Positions 1 through 8,283 are shown, numbered from the stretch's first letter. The stretch is 14,054 nucleotides of DNA from Desulfurococcales archaeon (GCA_015521095.1 WAOU01000056.1:1-14054), one strand, 5' to 3'. Numbers and translations: made by a program. Notes: generated by a model not told the origin, from the sequence alone.

Positions 1-3000
1 ATAACGGTTCAGGAGTAAAAGTAGCAGTAGTAGACACAGGAATAGACATGGGAGAAACAGACCTTGGAGAAGAAGCACTAGCAAGAGACGCGTTCGGTAG
101 ACCACTCCTATTCGATGCGGACGAAGTAGGACTCGTACTAACCATAAACCCAACATATTATGACGAAGCAAACTCTACGATAACAGTCCTCCCCTATGGA
201 AGCTATAATGGTGTAATATTCTACGACGGCTATGACGGCGGATTATATCTAACCGACTCAATGCTAGTATACGTGGCAGACTTCTCCTCGGGAACCTTTA
301 CATACTATATGGAACCCGTCCTAAACCAGACATTCAAAGTACCAGGAGAAATAACAGCAAATTCAACCGTATACTTCGGTCTAATAAGCCAGAATCTCTA
401 CGTTGGCTCATTCTTCGTATGGTACCTAGTGCCAACAATAATGGTCGACTATAACGGGGACGGAGTCTTCGACGCTGCGTATGCTGATCTCTCAACAGTA
501 TACTACTACTTCCTCCTAGCTCTATATGATCTTGGCTACATGGCTTCACCGCCAGACCCAGCGCTACTAGACTTTAGCTTTGCCGATGAAACACCCTTCA
601 ACTATACACACCCAATAGTGGCAAGAGACTTCACCGGAGACGGCGTAAACGACTTCAGCCTTGGAGCAGTAGCGGGAGCGTTCAACGATGCAAACAGCGT
701 ATTCGCCGCAAACTATACATTTGACTGGCTAAACGACTGGGAAAACACAGGATACATACTACCAGGATTCCACAGCGGAGGAGTATTCTATGACCTCGTA
801 TTCGACTTCCACAGCCACGGAACATATTGTGCACACGTAATAGCAGGCAGAGGCAAGGTTCCAAGACCACTAGGCTACGGAGACATCTACTACAACCTAA
901 CGGGAGTAGCACCAGGAGCAAAAATAGGCGGAGCACCAGCACTATGGAACGGTAACGTTATAATAGCAGAACTCTATCTATCAGGCTACTATCTACTAGA
1001 CCCCGCAAACTTCACCTGGACATACACAGGTTGGACACAAGCAGATGTAATAAGCAACAGCTGGGGAAGCAGCTACCTACTCTACAACGGTTATGCAAGC
1101 GACGCAGATCCAACCTCAATCTACGAGGACTTCATCACACTAACAACAGGAACAGTAATAGTACACGCAGCAGGTAACGGAGGACCAGGCTTCGGAAGCG
1201 TAACAATGCCAGGTGCTGCAACAGCGGTCATAACAGTAGGAGCAAGCACAGAATTCTACTACAGACCGCTGTACGGATACCTACCTGGCGGCTACGGCCA
1301 GGTAGTAAGCTGGAGCGACAGAGGACCAACACAGTTTGCTTACCCCAAGCCCGACGTAGTAAACATAGGTAGCTTCGCCTGGAGCGTAGGAAGAGTAATA
1401 GACGGTCTAGGAAACGGAGTATACGCCTTCGACCTATTCGGAGGCACAAGCGAAGCAACACCAATGACAGCGGGAGCAGTAGCAATACTCATACAGGCCC
1501 TAAGAGACAATGGTTATCCAACTGCACCCGCACTTGTGAAGACCATACTAAAGTCCTCGGCAAAAGACCTAGGCTACGATCCCTTCAGCCAAGGATCCGG
1601 CCATGTCGACCTAGTGAACGCAATAAACACAATACTTGGAAGCGGACTAATAGCAATGAGCGATGCTCCACTACAGGTCTCACAATACTACATATCAACA
1701 ATGGCGGCAATAACAGGCTACGACTATAGTACACTCTACAGTCTATGGTCTAGCTACGCTGACACTGCACTCTACTTCGGAGTGGTAAAACCTGGAGAAC
1801 CATCAACCACGAGCCTAACAGTATACGGCGTAGACAACCCAGAGAACCTCACAGTTAGAGCAGTACAACTAGTAAAAGACTCATCATACAAGCTATACTC
1901 GATAATGAACTCTGATATGGCAGTACTCTACGTGCCAGGAGAAGGATTCCTACCACTCCCCAACAAGTATGTCGCAGTAGTAGGAGACTACATATTTGTA
2001 AGAGTAAGCCAGCTACCAGCAGGAGCAAGACTCCTCATACCAGTGCAAGAGAACGCGTTCAATGGAGATCTAACAGAGATAAACGTATACTATCCATACA
2101 GATACTTCGATCCATACGGAAGAGCAGGAGACTACAACTATTACAACTTCTACATGGGAGTAGAACTCAGCTACTGGATAGACTACGGCAACTATGGAAT
2201 ACCGGTACCATGGGAGACAGCAAGAATGCAATACGATATAAGAGCAGGAAACGCGTTCCACGTACAGCTAGGCAATCCAGCAGAAGCATTCAACATTACA
2301 AAGACAACCGCTCTCCAGTACCTACAAGAATACTACGGCATAAACGCCTCAGACTCCCTAATGATGCCAGTACTAGACATAAGATTCTTCATAAACAGCT
2401 ACTATGGAGCAGACGCGAACATAGTAATACCGCTCAAAGTAGAATTCGTAAACTACAAGTACGAGGACTGGTCATGGATCGCCGCCGAATACTCTCCAAT
2501 CACTGGAACAGTCAACGTCACAACAACCGTCCCAACAGACGCGAAGCCAGGAGTATATGAGGGATACCTAAGACTATGCTACAATGGCCAGCAAGTAAAC
2601 GTACCGCTAACTATCGCAGTTCCATTCGTCGTCGAACCTGGCAGAACCGTCATAGGGTACGGGCAAGAACAGGGACTATTCTATGACAACTATGTCTACA
2701 AGGGAGCACTAGACCAATCATGGAGACCAGAAGTAGGCGATTGGAGAGTCTTCCCAATAGTACTAGACAACGACAACGGTAGAATAATAGGACTACAAGT
2801 AAGAGTATCATGGGGCAGCACACAGACCAGCTTTGACATAGGACTAATAGGACCAGGATACAACTTCTGGGGAGTCGGCGACATCAACTACACAACATGG
2901 ATCGACTCAGCCGTAGTAGGCGCAAAGCTTAGCGGACTATCGAGATTCGTAGGAGCAAATGGAGTATTCACATACTTTGACTGGCCATCACAAAGATCAG

Positions 3001-3491
3001 CCCAAATACTAGCACCTGTCGCATCGACACTAATTGATCCACAGGCATCAACCTACTGGCTAGTAGTACACCAGGTATTCACAGGTTATGGCAAGGACCG
3101 GCCACTCATAACAATATCACCTGTCACAGTCTATAACAACATGGTATACATGAGCTCCGACAGTGTAAAGATAAAAGTAACAACTATATGGAGCCAGCAA
3201 ATGGGCTCAGCAACGCTATCAGACCCAATAGTCATACCATTATCAGGTGGAAGCCCAGAAGACCTAACAGTAACAATATTCAACCCATCACTCTCACCTT
3301 CGACAGTAAAAAGAGTGCTAGTAGCATTCAATGCATCAAGCACCGCGGCAGGCTACTACCTAGTACTTGTACCAATAACAGGATCATATCCGTCAATAAT
3401 ATGGGGCTACAGTGTACAGGGAACAAGCGGAGTACTAGTCTATATGCCGTACATGTCATACATGTACTACATAGTTTACGTGGCGCCATAA
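1..3491 (+). CDS. Large secreted subtilisin-family (S8) serine protease, pyrolysin/STABLE-like, 5'-partial
   Basis: This is an extracellular endopeptidase that would feed peptides to a fermentative cell. The frame is open to the left edge, so the ATG at 48 is internal. Codons from base 3 read NGSGVKVAVVDTGID, the S8 aspartate motif, with catalytic Asp at 33-35. Catalytic His is in SHGTYCAHV (codon 816-818), the oxyanion Asn in AAGNGG (1176-1178) and catalytic Ser in GGTSEATPM (1449-1451). Asp and His lie 261 residues apart, against 32 in subtilisin, so there is a large insert as in pyrolysin and STABLE protease. The insert has two DxN/TxDGxxD calcium-type loops (447-473 and 627-653). About 680 residues follow the Ser: Tyr-rich, apparently beta-rich, without a C-terminal membrane anchor. 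At least 13 N-x-S/T sequons suggest surface glycosylation. With a usual signal and propeptide, the whole protein would exceed 1300 residues (inference). The family call is firm; the subgroup is an inference. Confidence 0.93.
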   Translation, partial: NGSGVKVAVVDTGIDMGETDLGEEALARDAFGRPLLFDADEVGLVLTINPTYYDEANSTITVLPYGSYNGVIFYDGYDGGLYLTDSMLVYVADFSSGTFTYYMEPVLNQTFKVPGEITANSTVYFGLISQNLYVGSFFVWYLVPTIMVDYNGDGVFDAAYADLSTVYYYFLLALYDLGYMASPPDPALLDFSFADETPFNYTHPIVARDFTGDGVNDFSLGAVAGAFNDANSVFAANYTFDWLNDWENTGYILPGFHSGGVFYDLVFDFHSHGTYCAHVIAGRGKVPRPLGYGDIYYNLTGVAPGAKIGGAPALWNGNVIIAELYLSGYYLLDPANFTWTYTGWTQADVISNSWGSSYLLYNGYASDADPTSIYEDFITLTTGTVIVHAAGNGGPGFGSVTMPGAATAVITVGASTEFYYRPLYGYLPGGYGQVVSWSDRGPTQFAYPKPDVVNIGSFAWSVGRVIDGLGNGVYAFDLFGGTSEATPMTAGAVAILIQALRDNGYPTAPALVKTILKSSAKDLGYDPFSQGSGHVDLVNAINTILGSGLIAMSDAPLQVSQYYISTMAAITGYDYSTLYSLWSSYADTALYFGVVKPGEPSTTSLTVYGVDNPENLTVRAVQLVKDSSYKLYSIMNSDMAVLYVPGEGFLPLPNKYVAVVGDYIFVRVSQLPAGARLLIPVQENAFNGDLTEINVYYPYRYFDPYGRAGDYNYYNFYMGVELSYWIDYGNYGIPVPWETARMQYDIRAGNAFHVQLGNPAEAFNITKTTALQYLQEYYGINASDSLMMPVLDIRFFINSYYGADANIVIPLKVEFVNYKYEDWSWIAAEYSPITGTVNVTTTVPTDAKPGVYEGYLRLCYNGQQVNVPLTIAVPFVVEPGRTVIGYGQEQGLFYDNYVYKGALDQSWRPEVGDWRVFPIVLDNDNGRIIGLQVRVSWGSTQTSFDIGLIGPGYNFWGVGDINYTTWIDSAVVGAKLSGLSRFVGANGVFTYFDWPSQRSAQILAPVASTLIDPQASTYWLVVHQVFTGYGKDRPLITISPVTVYNNMVYMSSDSVKIKVTTIWSQQMGSATLSDPIVIPLSGGSPEDLTVTIFNPSLSPSTVKRVLVAFNASSTAAGYYLVLVPITGSYPSIIWGYSVQGTSGVLVYMPYMSYMYYIVYVAP

Positions 3492-3510
3492 ACCTAGACT
3501 ATATCCACAT

Positions 3511-3520
3511 CCTTTTTCCT
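3511..3520 (+). terminator. T-rich terminator after the protease gene
   Basis: A CCTTTTTCCT tract starts 19 bases after the TAA of the protease. A short pyrimidine/T run without a strong hairpin is the usual archaeal intrinsic terminator. No gene lies immediately downstream on this strand. Confidence 0.45.
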
Positions 3521-3585
3521 CATAACACAACTCTAATTAACGTTCTTCAGACTTGTTTCTATCCGCAATGAATATTAGAAACAGA

Positions 3586-3646
3586 GGAGTGATGAGGATC
3601 GCCGGCACCGAGTATAAGCGATGAAGAGCAGGCTAAACACTGATAG
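3586..3646 (+). ncRNA. Candidate C/D-box sRNA (2'-O-methylation guide)
   Basis: The boxes occur in archaeal C/D sRNA order. C is GTGATGA at 3589-3595, a perfect match to RTGATGA. A 12-base spacer (GGATCGCCGGCA) is followed by D' CCGA at 3608-3611. After 6 bases comes C' GCGATGA at 3618-3624, then a 15-base spacer (AGAGCAGGCTAAACA) and D CTGA at 3640-3643. The 55-base C-to-D length and the 12-base first guide are typical of archaeal guides. A clear terminal stem is lacking. A 9-base direct repeat TGAATATTA flanks the element at 3569-3577 and 3655-3663. The rRNA or tRNA target is not identified. No obvious own promoter is seen, so it may be processed from a longer transcript. Confidence 0.6.
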
Positions 3647-3663
3647 ATGTGGAGTGAATATTA

Positions 3664-3674
3664 TCTTTTTATTT
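3664..3674 (+). promoter_or_regulatory. TATA-like box for the thiolase gene
   Basis: The T/A-rich CTTTTTATTT lies about 55 bases before the thiolase ATG. A transcription start about 26 bases downstream of its centre would fall near 3695 and leave a leader of about 29 bases. That leader contains the GGTG ribosome-binding site at 3712-3715. The same T run could also end transcription of the upstream sRNA. Confidence 0.38.
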
Positions 3675-3723
3675 CAAAAACTTAATGAACACAACACTAC
3701 ACATCTAGCATGGTGCAATAGTA

Positions 3724-4932
3724 ATGACAAATGCAAAGGCTCATGTTCTCTCCAAAGAGATTTTTATAATAGACGGCGTTAGAACGCCGATAGGTAAATT
3801 CGGTAGAAGCCTAAAAGATATACCAGCAGTGGATCTAGCGAGTCTCACAGCGGAAAACCTCTTCGAAAAAACAGGGATAGAAAAAGACCTAGTAGACTTC
3901 GTTGTCTACGGCCATGTAATAAGGGCAGGAACTGGCATGGACACTGCACGTCAAGTTGCATTAAAAGCAGGCCTACCAGTAGGAGTTGATGCTATGACTG
4001 TAGACATGGTTTGTGCAAGCGGAATGTCTGCTATTATAACAGGGGCAATGTATATTCACAGCGGAGCATATAACCTTGTCTTAGCAGGCGGAATGGAGTC
4101 TATGAGCCAAGCACCGTTTATTATAACTCCCGGAATTAGATGGGGAGTAAAACTAGTATACAAAGGATACCTATCCGTGAGAGATGCAATGGTACACGAA
4201 GGCCTATACGATCCCCTAAACCAGATGGTTATGGGTGAAGAAGCAGACGATACAGCAGAAGAGCACGGAGCCACAAAAGAGGAATTAGACTGGATAGGAT
4301 ATGAAAGCCACAGAAGAGCCGCGAAGGCATGGGATGAAGGAGTATTCAAACACTATGTTGTACCAGTAGAAGTCGGAGGCAAAACACTCCTAGAAACAGA
4401 CGAGGGAATACGAAGAGACACGTCTCTAGAGAAGATAAAGAGTCTAAAACCAGCATTCAAGCCTAACGGATACCATACAGCGGCAACAAGTAGCCAGCTC
4501 AGCGATGGAGCGGCATCGTTATTAGTTGCATCAAAAGATATCGTAGAGGAACTAGGTCTCAAGCCCAAAGCCAGAATACTAGGTTGGTCCTATGCTGCTG
4601 TAAAGCCTACCAGGTTCCCATATGCACCTATAGAAGCCGTTAAGGCTCTCCTCCAAGAGCTAGGCTGGAAACCAGAAGACGTCGACTACTGGGAGAACAA
4701 TGAAGCTTTCGCAGTCAATAGCTTCCTCCTCCACAAGTATCTAGGCGTGCCATATGAAAAGATGAATGTACATGGAGGAGCTATAGCACTGGGACATCCA
4801 CTCGGTATGAGTGGAGCGAGAATAACTCTCGAGCTAATAAACGTCTTAGAGAAGCATGGAGGAAGGAAGGGAATAGCGGCTATATGCCATGGGCTTGGTG
4901 GCGCGGCAGCTATAGCTATAGAGTTAGTCTAG
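3724..4932 (+). CDS. Thiolase / acetyl-CoA C-acyltransferase
   Basis: This 402-residue cytoplasmic enzyme condenses two acyl-CoA units or thiolytically cleaves 3-oxoacyl-CoA. The N-terminus carries FIIDGVRTPIGKFGRSL. The nucleophilic Cys97 sits in DMVCASGMSA, NEAF is at 326-329, HGGAIALGHPLGMSGAR holds catalytic His358, and the second active-site Cys388 is in CHGLGG. This is the complete motif set of the AtoB/FadA-type thiolase rather than the shorter-motif SCP-x type usually paired with DUF35 proteins and HMG-CoA synthase. No such partner is adjacent, so a specific role in mevalonate synthesis is not supported. ATG 3724 has GGTG 10 bases away (counted from the GG), matching the spacing of neighbouring genes. 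A four-codon ATG-GTG-CAA-TAG frame (3710-3721) ends two bases before it. The stop lies 21 bases from the convergent permease stop. Confidence 0.93.
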   Translation: MTNAKAHVLSKEIFIIDGVRTPIGKFGRSLKDIPAVDLASLTAENLFEKTGIEKDLVDFVVYGHVIRAGTGMDTARQVALKAGLPVGVDAMTVDMVCASGMSAIITGAMYIHSGAYNLVLAGGMESMSQAPFIITPGIRWGVKLVYKGYLSVRDAMVHEGLYDPLNQMVMGEEADDTAEEHGATKEELDWIGYESHRRAAKAWDEGVFKHYVVPVEVGGKTLLETDEGIRRDTSLEKIKSLKPAFKPNGYHTAATSSQLSDGAASLLVASKDIVEELGLKPKARILGWSYAAVKPTRFPYAPIEAVKALLQELGWKPEDVDYWENNEAFAVNSFLLHKYLGVPYEKMNVHGGAIALGHPLGMSGARITLELINVLEKHGGRKGIAAICHGLGGAAAIAIELV

Positions 4933-4953
4933 GTTATGGGAAAGGACGCAAAT

Positions 4954-5802
4954 CTATCTATTATTCATCCATCTCAAACTAGCCCAACCACTGACTACTA
5001 GCATAACTAATGCTATTACAACTAGTTTTACTAGCTCGGCAGTATAGTCTCCTACAGGTCTGCCTATTAGATGATATCTAACTAGATCGGCAGCAAACGT
5101 CACTGGGTTAGCGCTTGCTAATTTCTGGAGCCAGTCCGGCATTTGTTCGACAGGGAACATGGCGCTGCTGGTGAACATTAATGGTAGGTTAAGAAGGTTT
5201 CCTGCCGCGAATACTATTTCTTGGTTATCCGCATAGAAGCTTAGGAGAGCATAGAGTGATGCTATGGTCATTGCTAGTAGCACTATGTAGCTCCATGACG
5301 CTAGTAGGTCTATGACTCCTATTCCTTCTTTGAGGTTCATTCCCAGTAATAGTGATACGGCTAATAGTAGTAAGGATAATAGTGTAACTCTTACAGCTAC
5401 AGCTAGTATTTTCGAGAGCCAGATGCTTAACCTAGGTATAGGTGCTACAAGTAGTCTATCCATGTATCCGAGGCGTTTATCGAATATTATGCTTATACCA
5501 CTGAACATTCCTTGGAAGACCGCGAACACGACCAACATGCCGCTACTAATATATGTGAAGTAGTCTGTTGTGCCAAACAGCTCTATTAGTCTGGCAGTAA
5601 CCATTTCTTCGAGGATCTTCATCATTTCAGGGCTTATCCCCTCAAGGGATCCTGGTGGCATTAGCATATTGGTTAGATTAAGGCTTTTTCCAAATAATGC
5701 TATCCAGAGCACAGGTGTGAGAAGGCTCATAACTAGGACTGGTTTTCTACCAAACCATTTTTTTAGTTCTCTAACGAGTAGTACAAGTGTGGCTCTCATC
5801 AT
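4954..5802 (-). CDS. ABC-2 type transporter permease (DrrB-like)
   Basis: This 282-residue membrane protein is the permease half of an ABC exporter. After a short basic N-terminus (RELKKWFGRKP) there is a first hydrophobic segment at about residues 20-38, then a larger extracytoplasmic stretch and five more segments. They include GMLVVFAVFQGMFSGISIIF, a Leu-rich one and a C-terminal one ending in GWASLRWMNNR. Six segments and a conserved middle region (KRLGYMDRLLVAPI) are typical of the ABC-2/DrrB family. It is translationally coupled to the ATPase: the ATPase TAA and this ATG overlap by one base (TAATG at 5804-5800). The ribosome-binding site GGTGAGGAG lies just upstream, inside the ATPase gene. 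A second ATG follows directly at 5799. The exported substrate cannot be told from sequence. Confidence 0.9.
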   Translation of the reverse strand: MMRATLVLLVRELKKWFGRKPVLVMSLLTPVLWIALFGKSLNLTNMLMPPGSLEGISPEMMKILEEMVTARLIELFGTTDYFTYISSGMLVVFAVFQGMFSGISIIFDKRLGYMDRLLVAPIPRLSIWLSKILAVAVRVTLLSLLLLAVSLLLGMNLKEGIGVIDLLASWSYIVLLAMTIASLYALLSFYADNQEIVFAAGNLLNLPLMFTSSAMFPVEQMPDWLQKLASANPVTFAADLVRYHLIGRPVGDYTAELVKLVVIALVMLVVSGWASLRWMNNR

Positions 5803-6797
5803 TATCTCCTCACCCTCATACTATGAATCCTATATCTGAAACTGTCCAAGGGCTCCTCGTCCCTAAGCTTTCTTCCTGTGAGTTCTAGAAATACGTCTTC
5901 TAGGTTAGGCTTGGATATCCGCAAGGAAGAGATCTTTGAGTTTCTAAGAAGATTTATTATGTCAAACAAGGAGTCCTCGGCTTTCTTTACCTTTACTATG
6001 ACTTCTCCGTTAAGAATAGATACTTCATATCCTTTGCTCTCAAGCTTCTCCTTTATCGATGTAAGATCTTGATTTAAGGAAGGTTTGATATAGATTCTAT
6101 CACCGCCTAATCGCGCTTTGAGCTCCTCTGGAGAACCGAGAGCAGCGACCTTACCTAGATCGATAATAGCTATTCGATCTGATAATGCGTCGGCTTCTTC
6201 CATGTAATGTGTCGTAAGCAAGATCGTCGTTCCTTCCCTCTTCAGTTTCCTTATTAGATCCCATAAATGACGTCTACTCTGGACATCTAGCCCTAGAGTT
6301 GGCTCATCTAGGAAAAGGATCTGGGGGCTATGAACGAGGCTCATAGCTATTTCGAGACGCTTTCTCATACCACCACTATATGTCCGTGCTTTTCTATTTG
6401 CCGCCTCTAGGAGGCCCATGAATTCGAGGACTTCTTCTGTTTTCTTCTTTGCCTCGTTTCTCGACAGCCCGTGGAGTCGTGCTTGAACGTATACGTTGTC
6501 GTATCCAGTCATCTCATCGTCTGCTGTGAGGTCTTGCGGCACTATTCCAATTATCTTTCTGACCTTTGAACTTTCCTCGACTACATTATAGCCTCCAACA
6601 TAAGCTGTTCCTCCACTGGGCTTAATCAGTGTGGATAGTATCTTTACGGTGGTGGTCTTACCTGCTCCATTTGGTCCAAGTAGCGAGAATATTTCTCCTC
6701 CCCGTATGCAGAACGAAACACCTTTTAGCGCTTTTACACCGTTTTTATAGGTTTTCTCTAACTTTATTGCTTCAACAGCACATTCTTCACGCCTCAA
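5802..6797 (-). CDS. ABC-2 exporter ATP-binding protein (DrrA-like)
   Basis: This 331-residue ATPase powers the adjacent permease. Walker A GPNGAGKTT is at 41-49, the Q-loop Gln at 88, signature SGGMRKR at 141-147, Walker B ILFLDEP at 160-166 and the H-loop His at 197 (TTHYMEEAD). The last 100 residues, ending PNLEDVFLELTGR, form the extra C-terminal domain characteristic of DrrA/CcmA-type exporter ATPases. The start is TTG at 6797. An in-frame TGA lies three codons upstream and no other plausible start is found before Walker A. GTGAT (6809-6805) places the start at the same distance as in neighbouring genes. The gene is first in the two-gene operon, with its own TATA box at 6832-6840. A drug, lipid or peptide export role is possible but unproven. 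Confidence 0.93.
   Translation of the reverse strand: MRREECAVEAIKLEKTYKNGVKALKGVSFCIRGGEIFSLLGPNGAGKTTTVKILSTLIKPSGGTAYVGGYNVVEESSKVRKIIGIVPQDLTADDEMTGYDNVYVQARLHGLSRNEAKKKTEEVLEFMGLLEAANRKARTYSGGMRKRLEIAMSLVHSPQILFLDEPTLGLDVQSRRHLWDLIRKLKREGTTILLTTHYMEEADALSDRIAIIDLGKVAALGSPEELKARLGGDRIYIKPSLNQDLTSIKEKLESKGYEVSILNGEVIVKVKKAEDSLFDIINLLRNSKISSLRISKPNLEDVFLELTGRKLRDEEPLDSFRYRIHSMRVRR
5806..5814 (-). promoter_or_regulatory. Ribosome-binding site of the permease within the ATPase gene
   Basis: The minus strand reads GGTGAGGAG, seven to ten bases before ATG 5802, and lies within the last codons of the ATPase. With the TAATG stop/start overlap it indicates coupled translation of the two transporter subunits. 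Confidence 0.7.
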
Positions 6798-6831
6798 TGT
6801 ATATCACTAAGTCGAGGATTATATCGACAAG

Positions 6832-6840
6832 AAATATAAA
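6832..6840 (-). promoter_or_regulatory. TATA box of the ABC exporter operon
   Basis: The minus strand reads TTTATATTT, preceded by the purine-rich GAAGA, a weak BRE. Its centre is about 39 bases before the TTG start of the ATPase. Transcription would begin near 6810 and leave a short leader that contains the GTGAT ribosome-binding site. Confidence 0.55.
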
Positions 6841-6908
6841 TCTTCAATCGATACATTGTCAAGTCAACCATAGAAATATCACTATAACGATTATCAATCT
6901 CTAACCTG

Positions 6909-6976
6909 GGAGGGATGAGGACGAACCCGGAACCGAGATATAAAAAAGATGAGGATGGTTGGCGTCACTGACCTCC
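6909..6976 (+). ncRNA. Candidate C/D-box sRNA with terminal stem
   Basis: The second C/D-like element lies between two minus-strand genes but reads on the + strand. C is GGGATGA (6912-6918, one mismatch to RTGATGA). After a 14-base spacer comes D' CCGA (6933-6936). C' AAGATGA (6946-6952, one mismatch) is followed by a 15-base spacer (GGATGGTTGGCGTCA) and a perfect D CTGA (6968-6971). GGAGG at 6909-6913 pairs with CCTCC at 6972-6976, directly after D, as expected for the terminal stem of the kink-turn; it overlaps the first two bases of the assigned C box. ACTATAAC at 6881-6888, with GAAA just upstream, is a TATA-like element that would start transcription at about 6909-6911. The D'-to-C' gap (9 bases) is longer than in the first candidate. 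The element touches the antisense strand of the asnS stop codon. Confidence 0.48.
6940..6950 (-). terminator. T-run terminator of asnS
   Basis: On the minus strand, about 30 bases after the TAG of asnS, the sequence reads CTTTTTTAT (six T from 6947 to 6942). This fits a T-tract archaeal terminator. The same bases form part of the D'-C' linker of the + strand sRNA candidate. Confidence 0.45.
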
Positions 6977-8283
6977 TATGGATATATTCTATCCCTAAAC
7001 CTTGGGAATGGTATCGTGTCCCTAATATGGTCTAGGCCAGCTATCCACATAATCAGTCTCTCAACTCCCAGACCAAATCCACTGTGCGGGACACTCCCAT
7101 AGCGCCGTAAATCCAGATACCAATTATAGTCTTCCACATTGTAGCCCCTGGATATAATACGATCCTTTAACTTATTGTAGTCATCCTCTCTCTCACTACC
7201 ACCAACTATTTCTCCGATTCCTTCAGGAGCAAGCAGGTCAAACGCGAGAGCTAGGCCTGGATTATCATCGTCCTCCTTCATATAGAATGATTTAAGCCCA
7301 AGCGGGAAGTGAGTTATATAGAATGGTGTCTCGAATTCTGATGTAAGTACACGCTCTTCATCTGCACCAAGATCATCGCCGTATTTAATATCTACACCTT
7401 TCCGCTTAAGGATATCTATAGCCTCTTCATATGTTATCCTAGGATATGTAGGCTTTCTCGCCGGCTCAAGCAGATCAGTATTCCTGCCAAGAATCGAGAG
7501 TTCTTCTTGAGAAGTGTCTAGTACTCTATTAACGGTATAGGCGACGAGTCTCGAGACAAAATCCATCATATCATCCATCCTAGACCATGCCGCCTCAGCC
7601 TCGAGATGCCAGTACTCGTAGAGATGACGCCGTGTCCTGCTCCTCTCAGCTCTAAAGCTAGGCGCAAGAGTCCAAACTTTCTCCAGGCTAAATATCATTA
7701 CTTCGAGATAGAACTGGGCGCTCTGAGTAAGGTAGGCTGGTTTCCCGAAGAAGTCCACTTTGAACAGTGTTGCACCTCCCTCAACAGCGGCTTGTGTAAG
7801 CATAGGTGGGCTTACTTCAAAGTATCCTTCCTTCTGGAAGAATTCTCTAAATGCATTAAACATATTTTGCCTGAGTCTCCATACTGCCGTCAAACGCCGG
7901 CTCCTTATCCATAGATGCCTATTATCGAGGAGAAAATCTATGCCTTCACCCCCCTTAATAGGGAACTCCTCAGCCTTATGCACCAAGTTAATCTTTTTAG
8001 CCCGTATCTCTACGCCTCCAGGGGCTCTCTTATCACGTCTCACGAAGCCTTCTACGATCACACTGCTTTCTATACCAGCTTCTCTGGCCGCTTCAAAACT
8101 TGTAGGATCAGTATAATCCTTGCTAGCCACAACCTGAACAATGCCATATGCGTCTCGTACAACAATAAAGACCCGCTTACCCAGGTCTCTCCATCTATAG
8201 ACCCATCCTCGAACTACTACCTCTTCTCCTTCGGGTAGATCCCTTAACTCTCGAGTATTCACCAATCTTCCCACTCCTAACAC
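6976..8283 (-). CDS. asnS: Asparaginyl-tRNA synthetase (class II)
   Basis: It charges tRNA-Asn with asparagine, in the cytoplasm, using ATP. The N-terminal OB-fold anticodon-binding domain (about residues 22-110) reads VVVRGWVYRWRDLGKRVFIV. The class II catalytic core follows: motif 1 near 130-160, motif 2 FRAERSRTRRHLYEYWHLE at 210-228 and motif 3 GFGLGVERLIMWIAGLDHIR at 402-421, ending in PFPR. The SRTRRHLxEYWHLE and YLTQSAQFYLE versions, and the IPFPR end, point to AsnRS rather than archaeal AspRS. The OB-fold excludes the truncated asparagine synthetase paralogue AS-AR. The length of 435 residues is normal. The start is uncertain. GTG 8283 is the longest choice, but GGAG at 8277-8274 is placed well for GTG 8262, which would give MNTRELRDLPEGEE. 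The gene has its own leader and terminator, so it is probably monocistronic. Confidence 0.93.
   Translation of the reverse strand: MLGVGRLVNTRELRDLPEGEEVVVRGWVYRWRDLGKRVFIVVRDAYGIVQVVASKDYTDPTSFEAAREAGIESSVIVEGFVRRDKRAPGGVEIRAKKINLVHKAEEFPIKGGEGIDFLLDNRHLWIRSRRLTAVWRLRQNMFNAFREFFQKEGYFEVSPPMLTQAAVEGGATLFKVDFFGKPAYLTQSAQFYLEVMIFSLEKVWTLAPSFRAERSRTRRHLYEYWHLEAEAAWSRMDDMMDFVSRLVAYTVNRVLDTSQEELSILGRNTDLLEPARKPTYPRITYEEAIDILKRKGVDIKYGDDLGADEERVLTSEFETPFYITHFPLGLKSFYMKEDDDNPGLALAFDLLAPEGIGEIVGGSEREDDYNKLKDRIISRGYNVEDYNWYLDLRRYGSVPHSGFGLGVERLIMWIAGLDHIRDTIPFPRFRDRIYP

Noticed and set aside
2210..2560. Out-of-frame + strand reading frame of 116 codons inside the protease
   Set aside because: It is a shadow frame, rich in Arg, Asn and Ser from the A-rich coding strand; the protease frame is uninterrupted.
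5600..5625. TGATGA on the minus strand, a possible C box
   Set aside because: It lies in permease coding sequence and no CTGA follows at guide distance.
6919..6940. tRNA T-arm-like GGGTTCG on the minus strand
   Set aside because: The loop lacks the conserved A after TTCG, and no acceptor, D or anticodon arm is found around it.
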